Notes under the pieces: model-generated
What the model was told of the DNA's origin: nothing
Database searches by the model: none
The model's input: only the letters and a program-made list of their open reading frames with translations
Origin: Flavobacteriales bacterium
GTDB taxonomy: Bacteria; Bacteroidota; Bacteroidia; Flavobacteriales_D; Sanyastnellaceae
Direction: 5' to 3'
Length of the DNA: 46,830 nt
Assembly (NCBI GenBank): GCA_019694805.1
Contig: JAIBBG010000022.1
Location: 1-46,830 of the forward strand
Shown: positions 8,513-17,662 of the stretch, piece after piece
Layout of the letters: each line of letters begins with the position of its first letter
Position numbering within the stretch: the stretch's first letter is position 1
Program-made: the position numbers and the translations under genes

Positions 8513-10072
8513 TCAGAATATCACCAATGCCATGGTTTGTGTACCGATGGAAACAGAATATACACCAGGCTTTAGGGAAGAAGTTGAAACTTCAAAGTGA
8601 TTGCTTCCGGTTTGAATAGCCTGTTGCGGAAGCATCAACACTTTCCTGCCAGACATATCATAGATCATCATGTCTTGTATGCTATTCTGTGAGGATACCA
8701 TTTGAATGTTTATTTGATCTGATGCTGGGTTTGGAAAGACTTGAAAATACGGGGCTTCCTGATAAGCATTGCTTTCTTGGATGTCATCCATAAGACAATC
8801 GTCGTCGTAATGATGTATGACTGCGGATGTTTCACCTAAGACATAGAGCCCGCACATCTCATCTGCCATATTCACAATACCAATGTAACCTTGGAAGGGA
8901 TGAACATCGCTCCAAATCAAAGAACCATTCTGGTATTTTGCGGTCACATACTGTAGATAGGTATTTCCGAACTGGTTATATCCAGGGCCTCCCTGACCAC
9001 TCACGAATGCAGTTCCATTATCAAGAACAGTGAGCCATCTTGGTTTTTCATCATTCGCATTTACTTCATCATAGGTCGTCCACCACAGTAAGTTGCCTTC
9101 TAAATCACATTGCATAATGACCCAATCCATATAGGCTTCGTTTTGAGCAATTGTTGAGCCGATAGCTGTGAGTCTTGAGCCGGATAAGACAAGCTTTGAA
9201 GGAAAGTCATTCGACAAACCGAAGTCAAAATGGAAGGTATCTATGAGATCACCTGTAGCATTGAATTTGCTAATTTGGAAATCGTAATTGCTTGTACTGC
9301 TGACCAAATTGGTTTCTCTGCTCAACACATAAACTTGATTCTCTTCATCCATTTCCAAATCCGGAGCACCGTCTGATTCGAAGTGTTCTGACCAAAGTAT
9401 ATTACCGGAAGTATCAAAAACCGCAACGGAAGCCTGAAAGCCGTTGCCGGCGTAACTGGACATCGCAATTCGATCACCTTTCAATCTCATTGAATCGAAA
9501 TTTTGATTTTCGGAGCTGGCATCTGAGACATCCACCAGAACATCGCCATTCGTATCCAGCTTAAGTAATCGGAAACCGGGAGCGACACTCACGGTGCCAA
9601 TACATAGTCGATTGGATGCATCAATTTCTGAGCGAAGATTCAATGCGGATGGAAAAATGTTGCCAATGTTTTTCTTCCAAATGAGTTGACCCATGGGGTC
9701 GTATTTGAGGACAACGATTTCACTGGTGTACTCAGATGAAGTGCCTGCATAGACATATCCTGTCACATAAACGTTGTTGTTGGAATCTGAATTGATCCAT
9801 CTTGATTTCTGGTACACGCCTGGTATGCCCGTTGAATCCTGTACCTGCCACAGTAATTCCCCTTGTGGGTTGTATTTATAAGTGAAGATATCAGCATCGC
9901 CAATGAATGATGAACGATAGGAGGTCATCAGGATATTTCCTTCCTGGTCTTTGGTCATCATGCTACCACTTTGGTAATTGTCGGTTGGATTGGTGGACCA
10001 CTCGGGTGGATGCTGGGCTAATAGGTTTAATTCCAATGACAGCATCGAAATGAGAAAATAGAATTGTTTCAT
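8513..10072 (-). CDS. Secreted beta-propeller-like protein with T9SS sorting domain
   Basis: The 519-residue product starts at the ATG at 10072, which opens the signal peptide (MKQFYFLISMLSLELNLLAQ). An in-frame upstream ATG would add 14 non-signal residues. The body repeats a pattern of short strands with NxNxY or GNxLW turns (TKDQEGNILMTSY, NPQGELLWQV, DPMGQLIWKKN, DTSGNILWSE, DLEGNLLWWT), as in SBBP/PQQ-like propellers of Bacteroidota surface proteins. The end (FQVFPNPASDQINIQ through PGVYSVSIG) is a T9SS type A sorting domain. It is probably a cell-surface or released binding protein; no catalytic residues are recognisable. Confidence 0.85.
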   Translation of the reverse strand: MKQFYFLISMLSLELNLLAQHPPEWSTNPTDNYQSGSMMTKDQEGNILMTSYRSSFIGDADIFTYKYNPQGELLWQVQDSTGIPGVYQKSRWINSDSNNNVYVTGYVYAGTSSEYTSEIVVLKYDPMGQLIWKKNIGNIFPSALNLRSEIDASNRLCIGTVSVAPGFRLLKLDTNGDVLVDVSDASSENQNFDSMRLKGDRIAMSSYAGNGFQASVAVFDTSGNILWSEHFESDGAPDLEMDEENQVYVLSRETNLVSSTSNYDFQISKFNATGDLIDTFHFDFGLSNDFPSKLVLSGSRLTAIGSTIAQNEAYMDWVIMQCDLEGNLLWWTTYDEVNANDEKPRWLTVLDNGTAFVSGQGGPGYNQFGNTYLQYVTAKYQNGSLIWSDVHPFQGYIGIVNMADEMCGLYVLGETSAVIHHYDDDCLMDDIQESNAYQEAPYFQVFPNPASDQINIQMVSSQNSIQDMMIYDMSGRKVLMLPQQAIQTGSNHFEVSTSSLKPGVYSVSIGTQTMALVIF

Positions 10073-10193
10073 AATGTTCGACTGTATTGATTTGGAAAAC
10101 GAAGGTGCAGCCATCTTTTACTTCATGCCATTTGAAAGAGGTCGAACAGGTAAGGTTTATGACTGAGTGGAAATAAAGAGGACGAGTATGGAA

Positions 10194-12692
10194 TCAGAAG
10201 GGAAATCCAATTCCAAGATTGAATACCAAATTAGATCGAAGTGGAATGCGAGATTGAGCATTACCGGTGGATGCGAGATACATGAGGTATTCGTCTTTAG
10301 GTTGCCATAACCACCTTTCACCTTGAACTTTTGCAGGATCTTTCAATTGCAATCCGCCATCAATCCGCACAAGGAAGAAGTCGAAGTCGAGCCTCACTCC
10401 AAGTCCACCACCAATGGCAATTTCACTCATGAATCTCTCACCACTGAAATCAGCACCTGGACGCACTTCATCTTCATGAATGAGCCAGATATTTCCTGCA
10501 TCCACAAAAAATGCCCAGTTGAACATCTTCGTGAGTTTGAATCGATACTCTAAGTTGCCTTCAAGTTTGATCTCACCAATATTGTTGAAGGTCTGTGGAT
10601 CATCGGGATTGCGATATGAACCCGGGCCAAGTGTTCTTGCTTGCCAAGCTCTTACACCATTACTACCACCAGAGAAAAAGCTCTTTTCAAATGGAAGTGT
10701 AATGGCATTTTTTCTTGGAACACCAATGCCACCATAGGCACGCCATACAAATGAGTTCTTCTCATTGACGTTCCAATAATACCTGAAGTCGGTTTCACCT
10801 CTGAAGTATTGCGCGAATCGGATGCCTTCAATATTGTAATAACCCGTGCTATCGGTTTGTACATCTGCCAAACGTAACGCTCCGTTGAGCATGTTGCCAG
10901 CTCCACTTGCACCAAGTCTCAAGTAATAATAATGTCGCTGGTATTTGGCTTTTTGAGTATTCCACGTATATCCAGCATTGGTTGCAAGCACAAGGTGATT
11001 CTGATAACTATTGGCCAAAAAGGCATCATTCAACGAGTTCAAAAAATCCTGAAAGGCTTCACTTTTCTGAATTTTGATGATGCTGAATTCAACCACATCA
11101 AGATTCACACGACGAACCACATCCGGATTTTCAATCCAATTGTATGTAAACCTGATTTGTGATAATGTGCGCTCATAGTCGGGGCGTCTTTGATAATTGA
11201 GTGCCGCACTTACCGCCGATTGTGGTTCACTGCTTTGCGATGTGAAATCGCAACCGAATGGCCACAATCTGGGTACACGATAGGTGATCTCAGGACCGAA
11301 TTCGAATGTATTGAGTTTGAAACTTCGTTTGATCTGTTGTGCGGCTGCGTCTGTTGCTGATGTAGTTTGTACCAATGTTTGTGACGCCTCCATACCCGCG
11401 ATAATCCTCACGTCCATCGCTTCAGCTCCCCGAAAAAGATTGCGGTGCGTGTAAGTGAGATTGCCATAGATACCCATGTTACCACTGCGGTTGGTCACAT
11501 GAGGATCAATGGTGAATGATTGTTTTTTGGCTGGCGTAAGTCTTACATGCGTATCGAGGATGTAGATGTTTTTACCGACAGCGTCAGTTCTCGGTACCAA
11601 TTGTATAGTAGATGCCTTGAATACTCCAAGCTGACTGTATCGGCGGTATGTCTTGTCCAGCAGGGTTTTCTGATACAAATCACCGGGACTATATGCCTGA
11701 AGACATGAGATAACCCTTTCAGTGATTTCTGGATGACCATTACTTAGGATTTTGTATCCGTCGTATTCCAAAGTATCGGTTGGAACTGCATCCGGATTGG
11801 TCATGTCGTAATTGGTGTGGACATAGATATCACCAATGAAGTATTTCTTATGTGGAACTTCTGCGATACTGTCAGGAAATTCTTTGATGGCTTCCTTCTG
11901 CAATTGAAGAACCATGGTAACATCTACCAGGTTTTTACCTACAGAACTATCGGCTTTATATATGATGTATTCTTTATTGAATTCATAGAAACCACGGTTA
12001 TTGTAGAAATTCGCAATTCTTTCACGTTCAGCATCGAATACTTCCGTGTCAAAAACGGACATGGTATCGATGAGTGAATTTTCTCGCAGTAGCTTTTCGC
12101 TTTTGGCCATTTCCGGATCAGGAATGCGGTATTGAATATTCCGAATTCTGCTGGCTTCACCGGGATAGACGATGTATTCAATGCGACACTTGGTTTTCTT
12201 TTCATTGTAGATCACCTGTGTTTCGACCTTGTTGTGAAAGAAGCCTTTTTTCCGGAGATAGACGTGGATCTGTTCTGCACCTTTTTTCATTTTGGAAGAA
12301 TCCATCAGAACCGTAGGTTCTCCAACTGTATAAGCCCAAAACATCCTCCAGCTTTTACAGTCCTTATCTGATTTGCCACGTTCTCTTCTTCGGGCATTCT
12401 TGCGCGCACATTTCTCCCTGGTCTTCTGCTCGCTGATGCGGAGTTTTTCTTTGTTCACCATGAGATAGACCGTATGGTTGAACCTGAACCATAAAACCCT
12501 CCTGTTGGTCTTCGGTTTGGTGAAAGAAAGAAGTTCATCGCGACTCACTTCAAAGCCTTCTGGTTGGTTCTTGAGAATGACGTCATGTCTTCGCAAAAAA
12601 GCTTCACCTGCAGGAACATTGCGCAAACGCTCGCATCCGGTGCTGAAAAGCAGGATGAAAACAAAGATGGATAGAAGGAATTTTCTGGTCAC
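10194..12692 (-). CDS. tamL: TamL-type outer-membrane assembly lipoprotein (BamA/TamA superfamily)
   Basis: The 832-residue protein starts with GTG and has a lipoprotein signal with lipobox LLFSTGC (Cys20). Several POTRA-like repeats (about 25-430) follow, for example the segments with RKKGFFHNKV and NNRGFYEFNK. The rest (about 440-832) is a long beta-barrel ending in LVFNLGIGFPF, with a terminal aromatic as expected for outer-membrane barrels. In Bacteroidota this lipidated TamA/BamA relative is called TamL and is thought to work with TamB in outer-membrane assembly. No tamB gene is adjacent here. It diverges from the SpoU/TrmH methyltransferase with about 58 bases between starts, an arrangement common in this phylum. 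Confidence 0.9.
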   Translation of the reverse strand: MTRKFLLSIFVFILLFSTGCERLRNVPAGEAFLRRHDVILKNQPEGFEVSRDELLSFTKPKTNRRVLWFRFNHTVYLMVNKEKLRISEQKTREKCARKNARRRERGKSDKDCKSWRMFWAYTVGEPTVLMDSSKMKKGAEQIHVYLRKKGFFHNKVETQVIYNEKKTKCRIEYIVYPGEASRIRNIQYRIPDPEMAKSEKLLRENSLIDTMSVFDTEVFDAERERIANFYNNRGFYEFNKEYIIYKADSSVGKNLVDVTMVLQLQKEAIKEFPDSIAEVPHKKYFIGDIYVHTNYDMTNPDAVPTDTLEYDGYKILSNGHPEITERVISCLQAYSPGDLYQKTLLDKTYRRYSQLGVFKASTIQLVPRTDAVGKNIYILDTHVRLTPAKKQSFTIDPHVTNRSGNMGIYGNLTYTHRNLFRGAEAMDVRIIAGMEASQTLVQTTSATDAAAQQIKRSFKLNTFEFGPEITYRVPRLWPFGCDFTSQSSEPQSAVSAALNYQRRPDYERTLSQIRFTYNWIENPDVVRRVNLDVVEFSIIKIQKSEAFQDFLNSLNDAFLANSYQNHLVLATNAGYTWNTQKAKYQRHYYYLRLGASGAGNMLNGALRLADVQTDSTGYYNIEGIRFAQYFRGETDFRYYWNVNEKNSFVWRAYGGIGVPRKNAITLPFEKSFFSGGSNGVRAWQARTLGPGSYRNPDDPQTFNNIGEIKLEGNLEYRFKLTKMFNWAFFVDAGNIWLIHEDEVRPGADFSGERFMSEIAIGGGLGVRLDFDFFLVRIDGGLQLKDPAKVQGERWLWQPKDEYLMYLASTGNAQSRIPLRSNLVFNLGIGFPF

Positions 12693-12750
12693 GTTATCTT
12701 GCAGCGCAATTTTGCTCAGAAAAGTTGGCGGTGAAAATCTAATTGCAAAA

Positions 12751-13479
12751 ATGAGGCCGTTGAAAAAAGATACTCGTCTTGTGAAATCCTTGCATCAAAA
12801 GAAGTTCCGATCGGAACACGGACTCTTTTTGGTGGAAGGTTTGAAAATGGTGGAAGAGGCGCTGCAATCTTCCTTTGAAAAGGTTGCTGTGTATTCTACG
12901 GATGATGAGTGGATCGCCAATAATCCAGGATCTATGCGGATTTCAGCTCAGGAGATGGAACAGGTATCAGCTTTGAATACGCCGTCCAAACATCTCGCAG
13001 TGCTGCGACAAAAGTCAAAAAATCTTGGCGAATTGTCTGGTTTTGTTTTGGTGATGGATGGCATGGCTGACCCGGGAAATTTGGGCACCATGATCCGCAC
13101 AGCAGAGTGGTTTGGTATCCATCATGTTTTTTGCACACGTGATTGCGTTGAACTCTTTAATCCCAAAACTGTACAATCCACGATGGGCAGCCTTTTCAGG
13201 ATGGATGTGCGGTACGATGACACTGATACCATCGCCTCCTCGCTCACACAAATGGGTTACAAACTCATAGGTGCGGAAATGGATGGAGAAAATCTATACG
13301 ATACAAAATTTGAACAGAAAACGGCCCTCGTCATTGGCAGTGAAAGTCACGGAATAAGACCAGAAATGAAGAAACACCTGCATGGTTCAGTGACCATTCC
13401 GGGTAGAGGAGGAGCGGAATCTCTCAATGCTTCCATTGCCGCTGCTGTCATCATGTCTGTATTAACGCGAAGGTCCTGA
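12751..13479 (+). CDS. SpoU/TrmH-family RNA methyltransferase
   Basis: The 242-residue protein has an N-terminal substrate-binding domain (LHQKKFRSEHGLFLVEG, 13-29) and a C-terminal SPOUT knot. Motif 1 is NLGTMIRTAEWFG, motif 2 LVIGSESHGI, and motif 3 IPGRGGAESLNASIAAA, the AdoMet-binding loop. It should 2'-O-methylate a ribose in rRNA or tRNA. The frame is open back to 12478, but that part runs antisense to tamL. The ATG at 12751 matches the usual family start and is chosen. It ends 18 bases inside the 3' end of the convergent DUF551 gene. Confidence 0.9.
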   Translation: MRPLKKDTRLVKSLHQKKFRSEHGLFLVEGLKMVEEALQSSFEKVAVYSTDDEWIANNPGSMRISAQEMEQVSALNTPSKHLAVLRQKSKNLGELSGFVLVMDGMADPGNLGTMIRTAEWFGIHHVFCTRDCVELFNPKTVQSTMGSLFRMDVRYDDTDTIASSLTQMGYKLIGAEMDGENLYDTKFEQKTALVIGSESHGIRPEMKKHLHGSVTIPGRGGAESLNASIAAAVIMSVLTRRS

Positions 13480-13749
13480 TGGCATAGCCATCCAATGGGT
13501 CACATCGCCAAAGAAATGATTGCTATTGCCTTCTCCTTGCCAAAAATGTGGACCATGTTTTTGGCACTTTTCGGAATTTTCCGGATAAAAGTCTTTGCAG
13601 AATTTCAACACAATCACTTCGCGCATTTCGAATTCACCGGTTTTTCCCGGTAAAAAGACTTTATTGTCAGGTATAAAACCAAGAACGCGTTGTCCATCTT
13701 CGGGCAATAATTGTTGAATATCATTCCAAATTACTTCCATCTCATCCAT
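13462..13749 (-). CDS. DUF551-like small protein
   Basis: The 95-residue protein starts at the ATG at 13749. It has the DUF551 outline: a Trp near the start (VIWNDIQQLLPEDGQRVLGF), a middle with variable strands, and the ending VTHWMAMPSGPSR, matching the family's VTHWMPLP hallmark. The biochemical function of DUF551 is unknown; many copies are phage-borne, but no phage genes are nearby. Its start overlaps the stop of the DinB/YfiT gene by 8 bases, so it is the last gene of a three-gene operon. Confidence 0.72.
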   Translation of the reverse strand: MDEMEVIWNDIQQLLPEDGQRVLGFIPDNKVFLPGKTGEFEMREVIVLKFCKDFYPENSEKCQKHGPHFWQGEGNSNHFFGDVTHWMAMPSGPSR

Positions 13750-14275
13750 GTAATGTTTTGATGACTTCCAACTGACCCGCGTGGTGTTCTCCATGCCAAG
13801 CATACAAGGCAAGAACGATGAATAGGGGATAGGTCTTATTGTATTCTGGGTGTATATAAGAACGCTGAAAGTCCTCAGATGTCATATGTTTTAGTAAGTG
13901 TACCAATCTATAATGTACTCCTTCAATAATGCCCCATGAAATTTTCGGATCCATCTCCAATGAATCGGGCAAAGTGGCAAACTTATCTTGTTCGTAAGGC
14001 TTAATCACAGGATTATCCTCTGTCAGTGCAAGTTTGAATCGTATCAGTGCATTCATGTGGCTATCGGCAAGATGATGTACGATCTGTCGCGCATTCCAAC
14101 CATTCTCCCGATATGATTTCTCCCAACATTTTTCCGGGAAACTTTGTATGATGCTCAACAAATTTTCAGGAAGCTTTTCAACACGAGCAATGTTGTTCTG
14201 TGCTTCTGATGCATCGAACATGACAGGAGGATTGAATCTCCCAATGGGATAAACGTGTGATTCGGTCATGGTCAT
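13742..14275 (-). CDS. DinB/YfiT-family putative metal-dependent hydrolase or thiol transferase
   Basis: The 177-residue protein belongs to the YfiT branch of the DinB four-helix superfamily. The signature FNPP near the N-terminus and metal-ligand histidines in NARQIVHHLADSH (H67/H68) and WHGEHHAGQ (H161, H165) are present. Relatives in Bacillus are bacillithiol transferases; in Bacteroidota these proteins are usually listed as putative metal-dependent hydrolases. It is soluble and cytoplasmic. Its ATG overlaps the stop of the upstream enoyl-CoA hydratase gene by 4 bases, indicating translational coupling. Confidence 0.82.
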   Translation of the reverse strand: MTMTESHVYPIGRFNPPVMFDASEAQNNIARVEKLPENLLSIIQSFPEKCWEKSYRENGWNARQIVHHLADSHMNALIRFKLALTEDNPVIKPYEQDKFATLPDSLEMDPKISWGIIEGVHYRLVHLLKHMTSEDFQRSYIHPEYNKTYPLFIVLALYAWHGEHHAGQLEVIKTLHG

Positions 14276-15051
14276 TTTCCTGTAAAAACGGGTTTGCGTT
14301 TTTCCATGAATGCTGTCACACCTTCACGATAATCTTGGGTTTGGCCAGCTTCAATCTGGTATTTTTCTTCTAGATCAAGTTGCTGATTCAAATCGGATGT
14401 CATCGATGTATTCAGCAGTTGTTTGATGAGGTGAATGGCATGAGTTGGCATGGCTGCGAGTTCGGTCGCTTGTTTCATCACACCATCATTGAATTCTTCA
14501 TCTGCAAGAACTTTGTACACCATACCCATTCTCTCTGCATCGGCTGCACTCACTTTATCTCCGGTGATCATGAGTGCCGATGCTTTTTGAAAACCGATCA
14601 TGCGTGGAAGGAAAAATGTACCGCCGCTATCTGGAACCAAGCCAATTTTTGAAAAGGCCTGAATGAATGAGGAAGATTGTGCAGCTATCACAATATCACA
14701 AGCCAATGCAATATTGGCGCCTGCGCCGGCTGCTACACCATTGACTGCACCAATGACTGGTTTTGGCAATGTCCTGAGTCTTGTGATGATGGGATTGTAG
14801 TGTTCGCTTAATATCGTGCGAAAGCCAGGAGGATTTGGTCCTGTTACCTCTGCAAGATCTTGCCCGGCGCAAAAGGCTTTCCCATTGCCAGTGAGGATCA
14901 CAGCGCGAACTGAAACATCTGTCGATACGGCATCGAGTTTATCCTGCAATGCCAAAGCCATTTCGCGGTTGAAACTATTGAATACTTGCGGACGGTTGAG
15001 TCTGATTACGGCTACTGCGCCATGTTGTTCGTATTGAATGGTGTCGCTCAT
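14272..15051 (-). CDS. paaG: Enoyl-CoA hydratase/isomerase family protein (PaaG-like)
   Basis: The 259-residue crotonase-fold enzyme has the CoA/oxyanion segments GNGKAFCAGQDLAE (about 55-68) and VNGVAAGAGANIALACD (about 104-120), and the active-site region FSKIGLVPDSGGTFFLPR. These fit PaaG, the 1,2-epoxyphenylacetyl-CoA isomerase of phenylacetate degradation, better than a general hydratase. No other paa genes are in the window, so a different acyl-CoA role is possible. It is the first gene of an overlapping operon with the DinB/YfiT and DUF551 genes. Confidence 0.85.
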   Translation of the reverse strand: MSDTIQYEQHGAVAVIRLNRPQVFNSFNREMALALQDKLDAVSTDVSVRAVILTGNGKAFCAGQDLAEVTGPNPPGFRTILSEHYNPIITRLRTLPKPVIGAVNGVAAGAGANIALACDIVIAAQSSSFIQAFSKIGLVPDSGGTFFLPRMIGFQKASALMITGDKVSAADAERMGMVYKVLADEEFNDGVMKQATELAAMPTHAIHLIKQLLNTSMTSDLNQQLDLEEKYQIEAGQTQDYREGVTAFMEKRKPVFTGK

Positions 15052-15163
15052 AAATTGGATGTATCGATTATCGGCGGCAATTTAATCGATGACATCCAAT
15101 TTTCAGATTGGGGCATCATGCTGATTACTCACAAAAAGCACTCATGGTTTACACAGCATCAAA

Positions 15164-16867
15164 CTATCTCTTGACGAGCCTCAAAGATGTCGTCGATTGT
15201 TGATCCAGCACCATGACGAGATAAAGTCCTGAGGCGAATGTGGAAATATCGATTCGTGTTGTCGCATCGAACGAAGTGTTATGCCACACGCAATGACCAG
15301 TCATATCAAATATTTGAATGTGTTTGATTTGATTCGAAGTCGTTTTGATGACGAATTCACCTTCTGTCGGATTGGGATAACAGGTTATCGATTCGCTTTG
15401 CTTTTGTTCTCCAATGGTGGACGTAAAATCTGGCAATACGGTATACAGCTCACCGTGGAATTCATTGAGTGGACTAACCATATAAACCAATGCCTGATTA
15501 CCTAAATTTTCAAAGTCAGTTGGACTCTCATATTCGGTGCATGGCGCTGTGCGAAATATGCCTGCACTTGTCCCGTCATTTTGGAATATCGCGTTGCATC
15601 CATTTTCTTCATCATAACTGTCAAAAAGTAATTTGCCATCTATGACTACAGCATGGTTTCTCCTACCGACTGAAGAATAGTTACCCATATAATCTGGCGA
15701 TTGACCAACCCTAATCGTCCCTGTGGGTGTGCCGTCCGTTTTGTAAATAACAGGATTGCCATTCCACGTCGATGGTATATACATCACATTATCTCCAAAT
15801 GCTACAGAACTGGTTCCAATGAAATCGCCGGCCGTTTCAACTTCGTCGCCATTGATATCCGTGAGTGGTATGGTTCCGTTGGTGGTTCCGTCACTGATAT
15901 AGTAAACGTCGTTGGACGTATTGGTGACACCAAAAAATAATTTGTTGTTGATGACGTGGAGATATCGCGGATCGGAATCATCAATCTGATCGGGATTGAA
16001 CTCCATGAATAATCCTGTTCCCTGAGGGGTTCCATCAGTGCGCCAAAGTTCTTTGTTTAATATGTCGCCATCACTGGTTGGACTTGCTGCGAAATAGACG
16101 TATCCATTCAGTTCAACAAAATGTTTGCAATCTTCATGATCCGATTCTGAAATTTTCGCGTTAGCGAGATGAATGGTACCAGCTTCTGTTCCATCAGTAA
16201 CGTATATGCTAAGAAGATTTTCTGGACTTTTCGCACCGAAATAAATGCGGTCGCCGATAGCGGTCATAAACTGTGGTTTGGATGAATTTGTACCCGGCAT
16301 AATATCTGTGACCAGCACTGTACCGGCTTCTGTACCGTCTGATTTCCACAGTTCGGTGCCATAGGTGTTGGTGAATGCACAGAAATAAACATGATCACCC
16401 ATTGCTGTCATATAGGTGGATGACATCTGAATGTTATAAAAGCTATCGGTATATGAGCCATTGATATTTTTCACCATGATGGTGCCGGCTTCTGTTCTAT
16501 CTGTCTTCCAAAGTTCCATACCATGCTCACCATCATTCGCAATAAAAAAGACTTCATTGTTGAGCGAGGTGATGGAAGGTAACCAATAGCTGGATCCACA
16601 ACCTTGTTCTCCCGGATAGATGTCCTTGATCATGTAGGTTCCTGCATCGGTTCCATCTGTACGCCACAATTCGGTACCGTGAACGCCATCGGTAGCAAAA
16701 AAATGAAAGTCTGATCCAGTTTTGGTGAGCTCCACCACGTTGGCACTATTATCTCCCGGATTGATGTCTTTCACCAATTGAAAACTGGCTTGGGCATTCA
16801 TGTAAGAAGTCATATTCATGATAGCCAGAAAGGCGATGAAGCTTGCGATGGATAAATGTTTGGTCAT
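15164..16867 (-). CDS. ELWxxDGT-repeat secreted protein with T9SS sorting domain
   Basis: The 567-residue protein starts at the ATG at 16867, at the head of the signal peptide (MTKHLSIASFIAFLAIMNMT). The body is a series of ELWxxDGT repeats about 50-60 residues apart, for example GTELWRTDGTDAGTYMIKD, GMELWKTDRTEAGTIMVKN, GTELWKSDGTEAGTVLVTD and NKELWRTDGTPQGTGLFME, with degenerate copies such as LSIYVTDGTEAGTI. They predict a beta-propeller. The C-terminal ~75 residues (ESITCYPNPTEGEFVIK to the last KR) are a T9SS type A domain. The protein is probably displayed or released at the surface; repeats of this kind have no established function. Confidence 0.9.
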   Translation of the reverse strand: MTKHLSIASFIAFLAIMNMTSYMNAQASFQLVKDINPGDNSANVVELTKTGSDFHFFATDGVHGTELWRTDGTDAGTYMIKDIYPGEQGCGSSYWLPSITSLNNEVFFIANDGEHGMELWKTDRTEAGTIMVKNINGSYTDSFYNIQMSSTYMTAMGDHVYFCAFTNTYGTELWKSDGTEAGTVLVTDIMPGTNSSKPQFMTAIGDRIYFGAKSPENLLSIYVTDGTEAGTIHLANAKISESDHEDCKHFVELNGYVYFAASPTSDGDILNKELWRTDGTPQGTGLFMEFNPDQIDDSDPRYLHVINNKLFFGVTNTSNDVYYISDGTTNGTIPLTDINGDEVETAGDFIGTSSVAFGDNVMYIPSTWNGNPVIYKTDGTPTGTIRVGQSPDYMGNYSSVGRRNHAVVIDGKLLFDSYDEENGCNAIFQNDGTSAGIFRTAPCTEYESPTDFENLGNQALVYMVSPLNEFHGELYTVLPDFTSTIGEQKQSESITCYPNPTEGEFVIKTTSNQIKHIQIFDMTGHCVWHNTSFDATTRIDISTFASGLYLVMVLDQQSTTSLRLVKR

Positions 16868-16886
16868 GTGAGTTTTGATTTGCGAC

Positions 16887-16894
16887 CAAACGTA
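16887..16894 (-). promoter_or_regulatory. Possible Bacteroidota -7 element (TACGTTTG)
   Basis: On the minus strand TACGTTTG matches TAnnTTTG and lies 19 bases ahead of the ATG at 16867, which would give a short leader. No -33 TTG at the right distance is visible. Confidence 0.4.
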
Positions 16895-17031
16895 AAGGGC
16901 CAATTGCCGAAGCATTTTTCATTTTGATTCAACGTGTATTTATTGAGCCTCTGGTAGATGAGAAAGTTCAAAGATCAGTAACGGATTGCTGTTTTCCTTT
17001 CCGATGAACGTGTCGCACGTCATGACAACAA

Positions 17032-17062
17032 TGAAAAACACCCGAACGATGAGTTCGGGTGT
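17032..17062 (-). terminator. Intrinsic terminator after the charged periplasmic-protein gene
   Basis: A perfect 10-bp stem (ACACCCGAAC / GTTCGGGTGT) with a five-base loop is followed on the minus strand by a T-run (GTTTTTC). It lies 25 bases past the stop of the 17087-17521 gene. Confidence 0.88.
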
Positions 17063-17086
17063 CCCAGTATTCATTTGAAAAACTGA

Positions 17087-17521
17087 TTATTTATTCGCAG
17101 CTTTTTTTTCTTCCTGTCTTTTTTGTTTTTTTTCCTCTTCCCGAATTTTGATCGCTTGCCATTGTGTTTCCTGCTGTGGATCTAAAATGTTCAGGATCTC
17201 TTGCTCATAGCGTTCTTCACTCGCTTTCGCATCTTGGCTGAGCTGCTGTCTTTCTTCTTTGGTGGTTGGCCCTTCTTTTTTCTTTTTGATGACTTCTCGC
17301 TCCTGAAGGTGCTTGATATGGGCTGCTTTCCAAAGTGTTTGTTGTTCAGAAGTGAGTTTCAACTCGGATGCATGACGAGATATAAGTTTGTCGGCACGCT
17401 CTTCGTGAGTCAATTCTTTTTGTGGTTTTTTCTTGTCAGCAGCAGGCTGGGTTACTTCTTGCGCATGAACGACCAATGCGAAGGCCAGAAGGGTGAGCAT
17501 CATCATGAGTTTTTTGAGCAT
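17087..17521 (-). CDS. Highly charged exported protein, unknown function
   Basis: The 144-residue product starts at the ATG at 17521 with a clear signal peptide (MLKKLMMMLTLLAFALVVHAQ). The mature part is almost entirely Lys, Glu and Gln, predicted as long helices. It contains EERADKLISRHASELKLTSEQQTLWKA-like and EQEILNILDPQQETQW-like segments that resemble the LTxxQ repeats of Spy/CpxP-type periplasmic chaperones. It is probably periplasmic. The Spy-like assignment is an inference from spacing of the LTSEQQ and LDPQQETQW motifs. A strong terminator follows. Confidence 0.75.
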   Translation of the reverse strand: MLKKLMMMLTLLAFALVVHAQEVTQPAADKKKPQKELTHEERADKLISRHASELKLTSEQQTLWKAAHIKHLQEREVIKKKKEGPTTKEERQQLSQDAKASEERYEQEILNILDPQQETQWQAIKIREEEKKQKRQEEKKAANK

Positions 17522-17662
17522 ACTTTTCTTTTTTGTTATAGCAATATAGACACCCCTGTGATGCGATGGTTTAACGAGCTTAAAAAAAATGCAAGCACAC
17601 CTATCCTTCAAGTTCTTAAGTATGAACAACATTGTCGTGGACACTATCTCGGTAACTAAAGA

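Noticed and set aside
17201..17659. Plus-strand ORF of 152 codons, rich in Phe
   Set aside because: Shadow of the Lys/Glu-rich exported protein on the other strand; AAG/GAA codons read as CTT/TTC.
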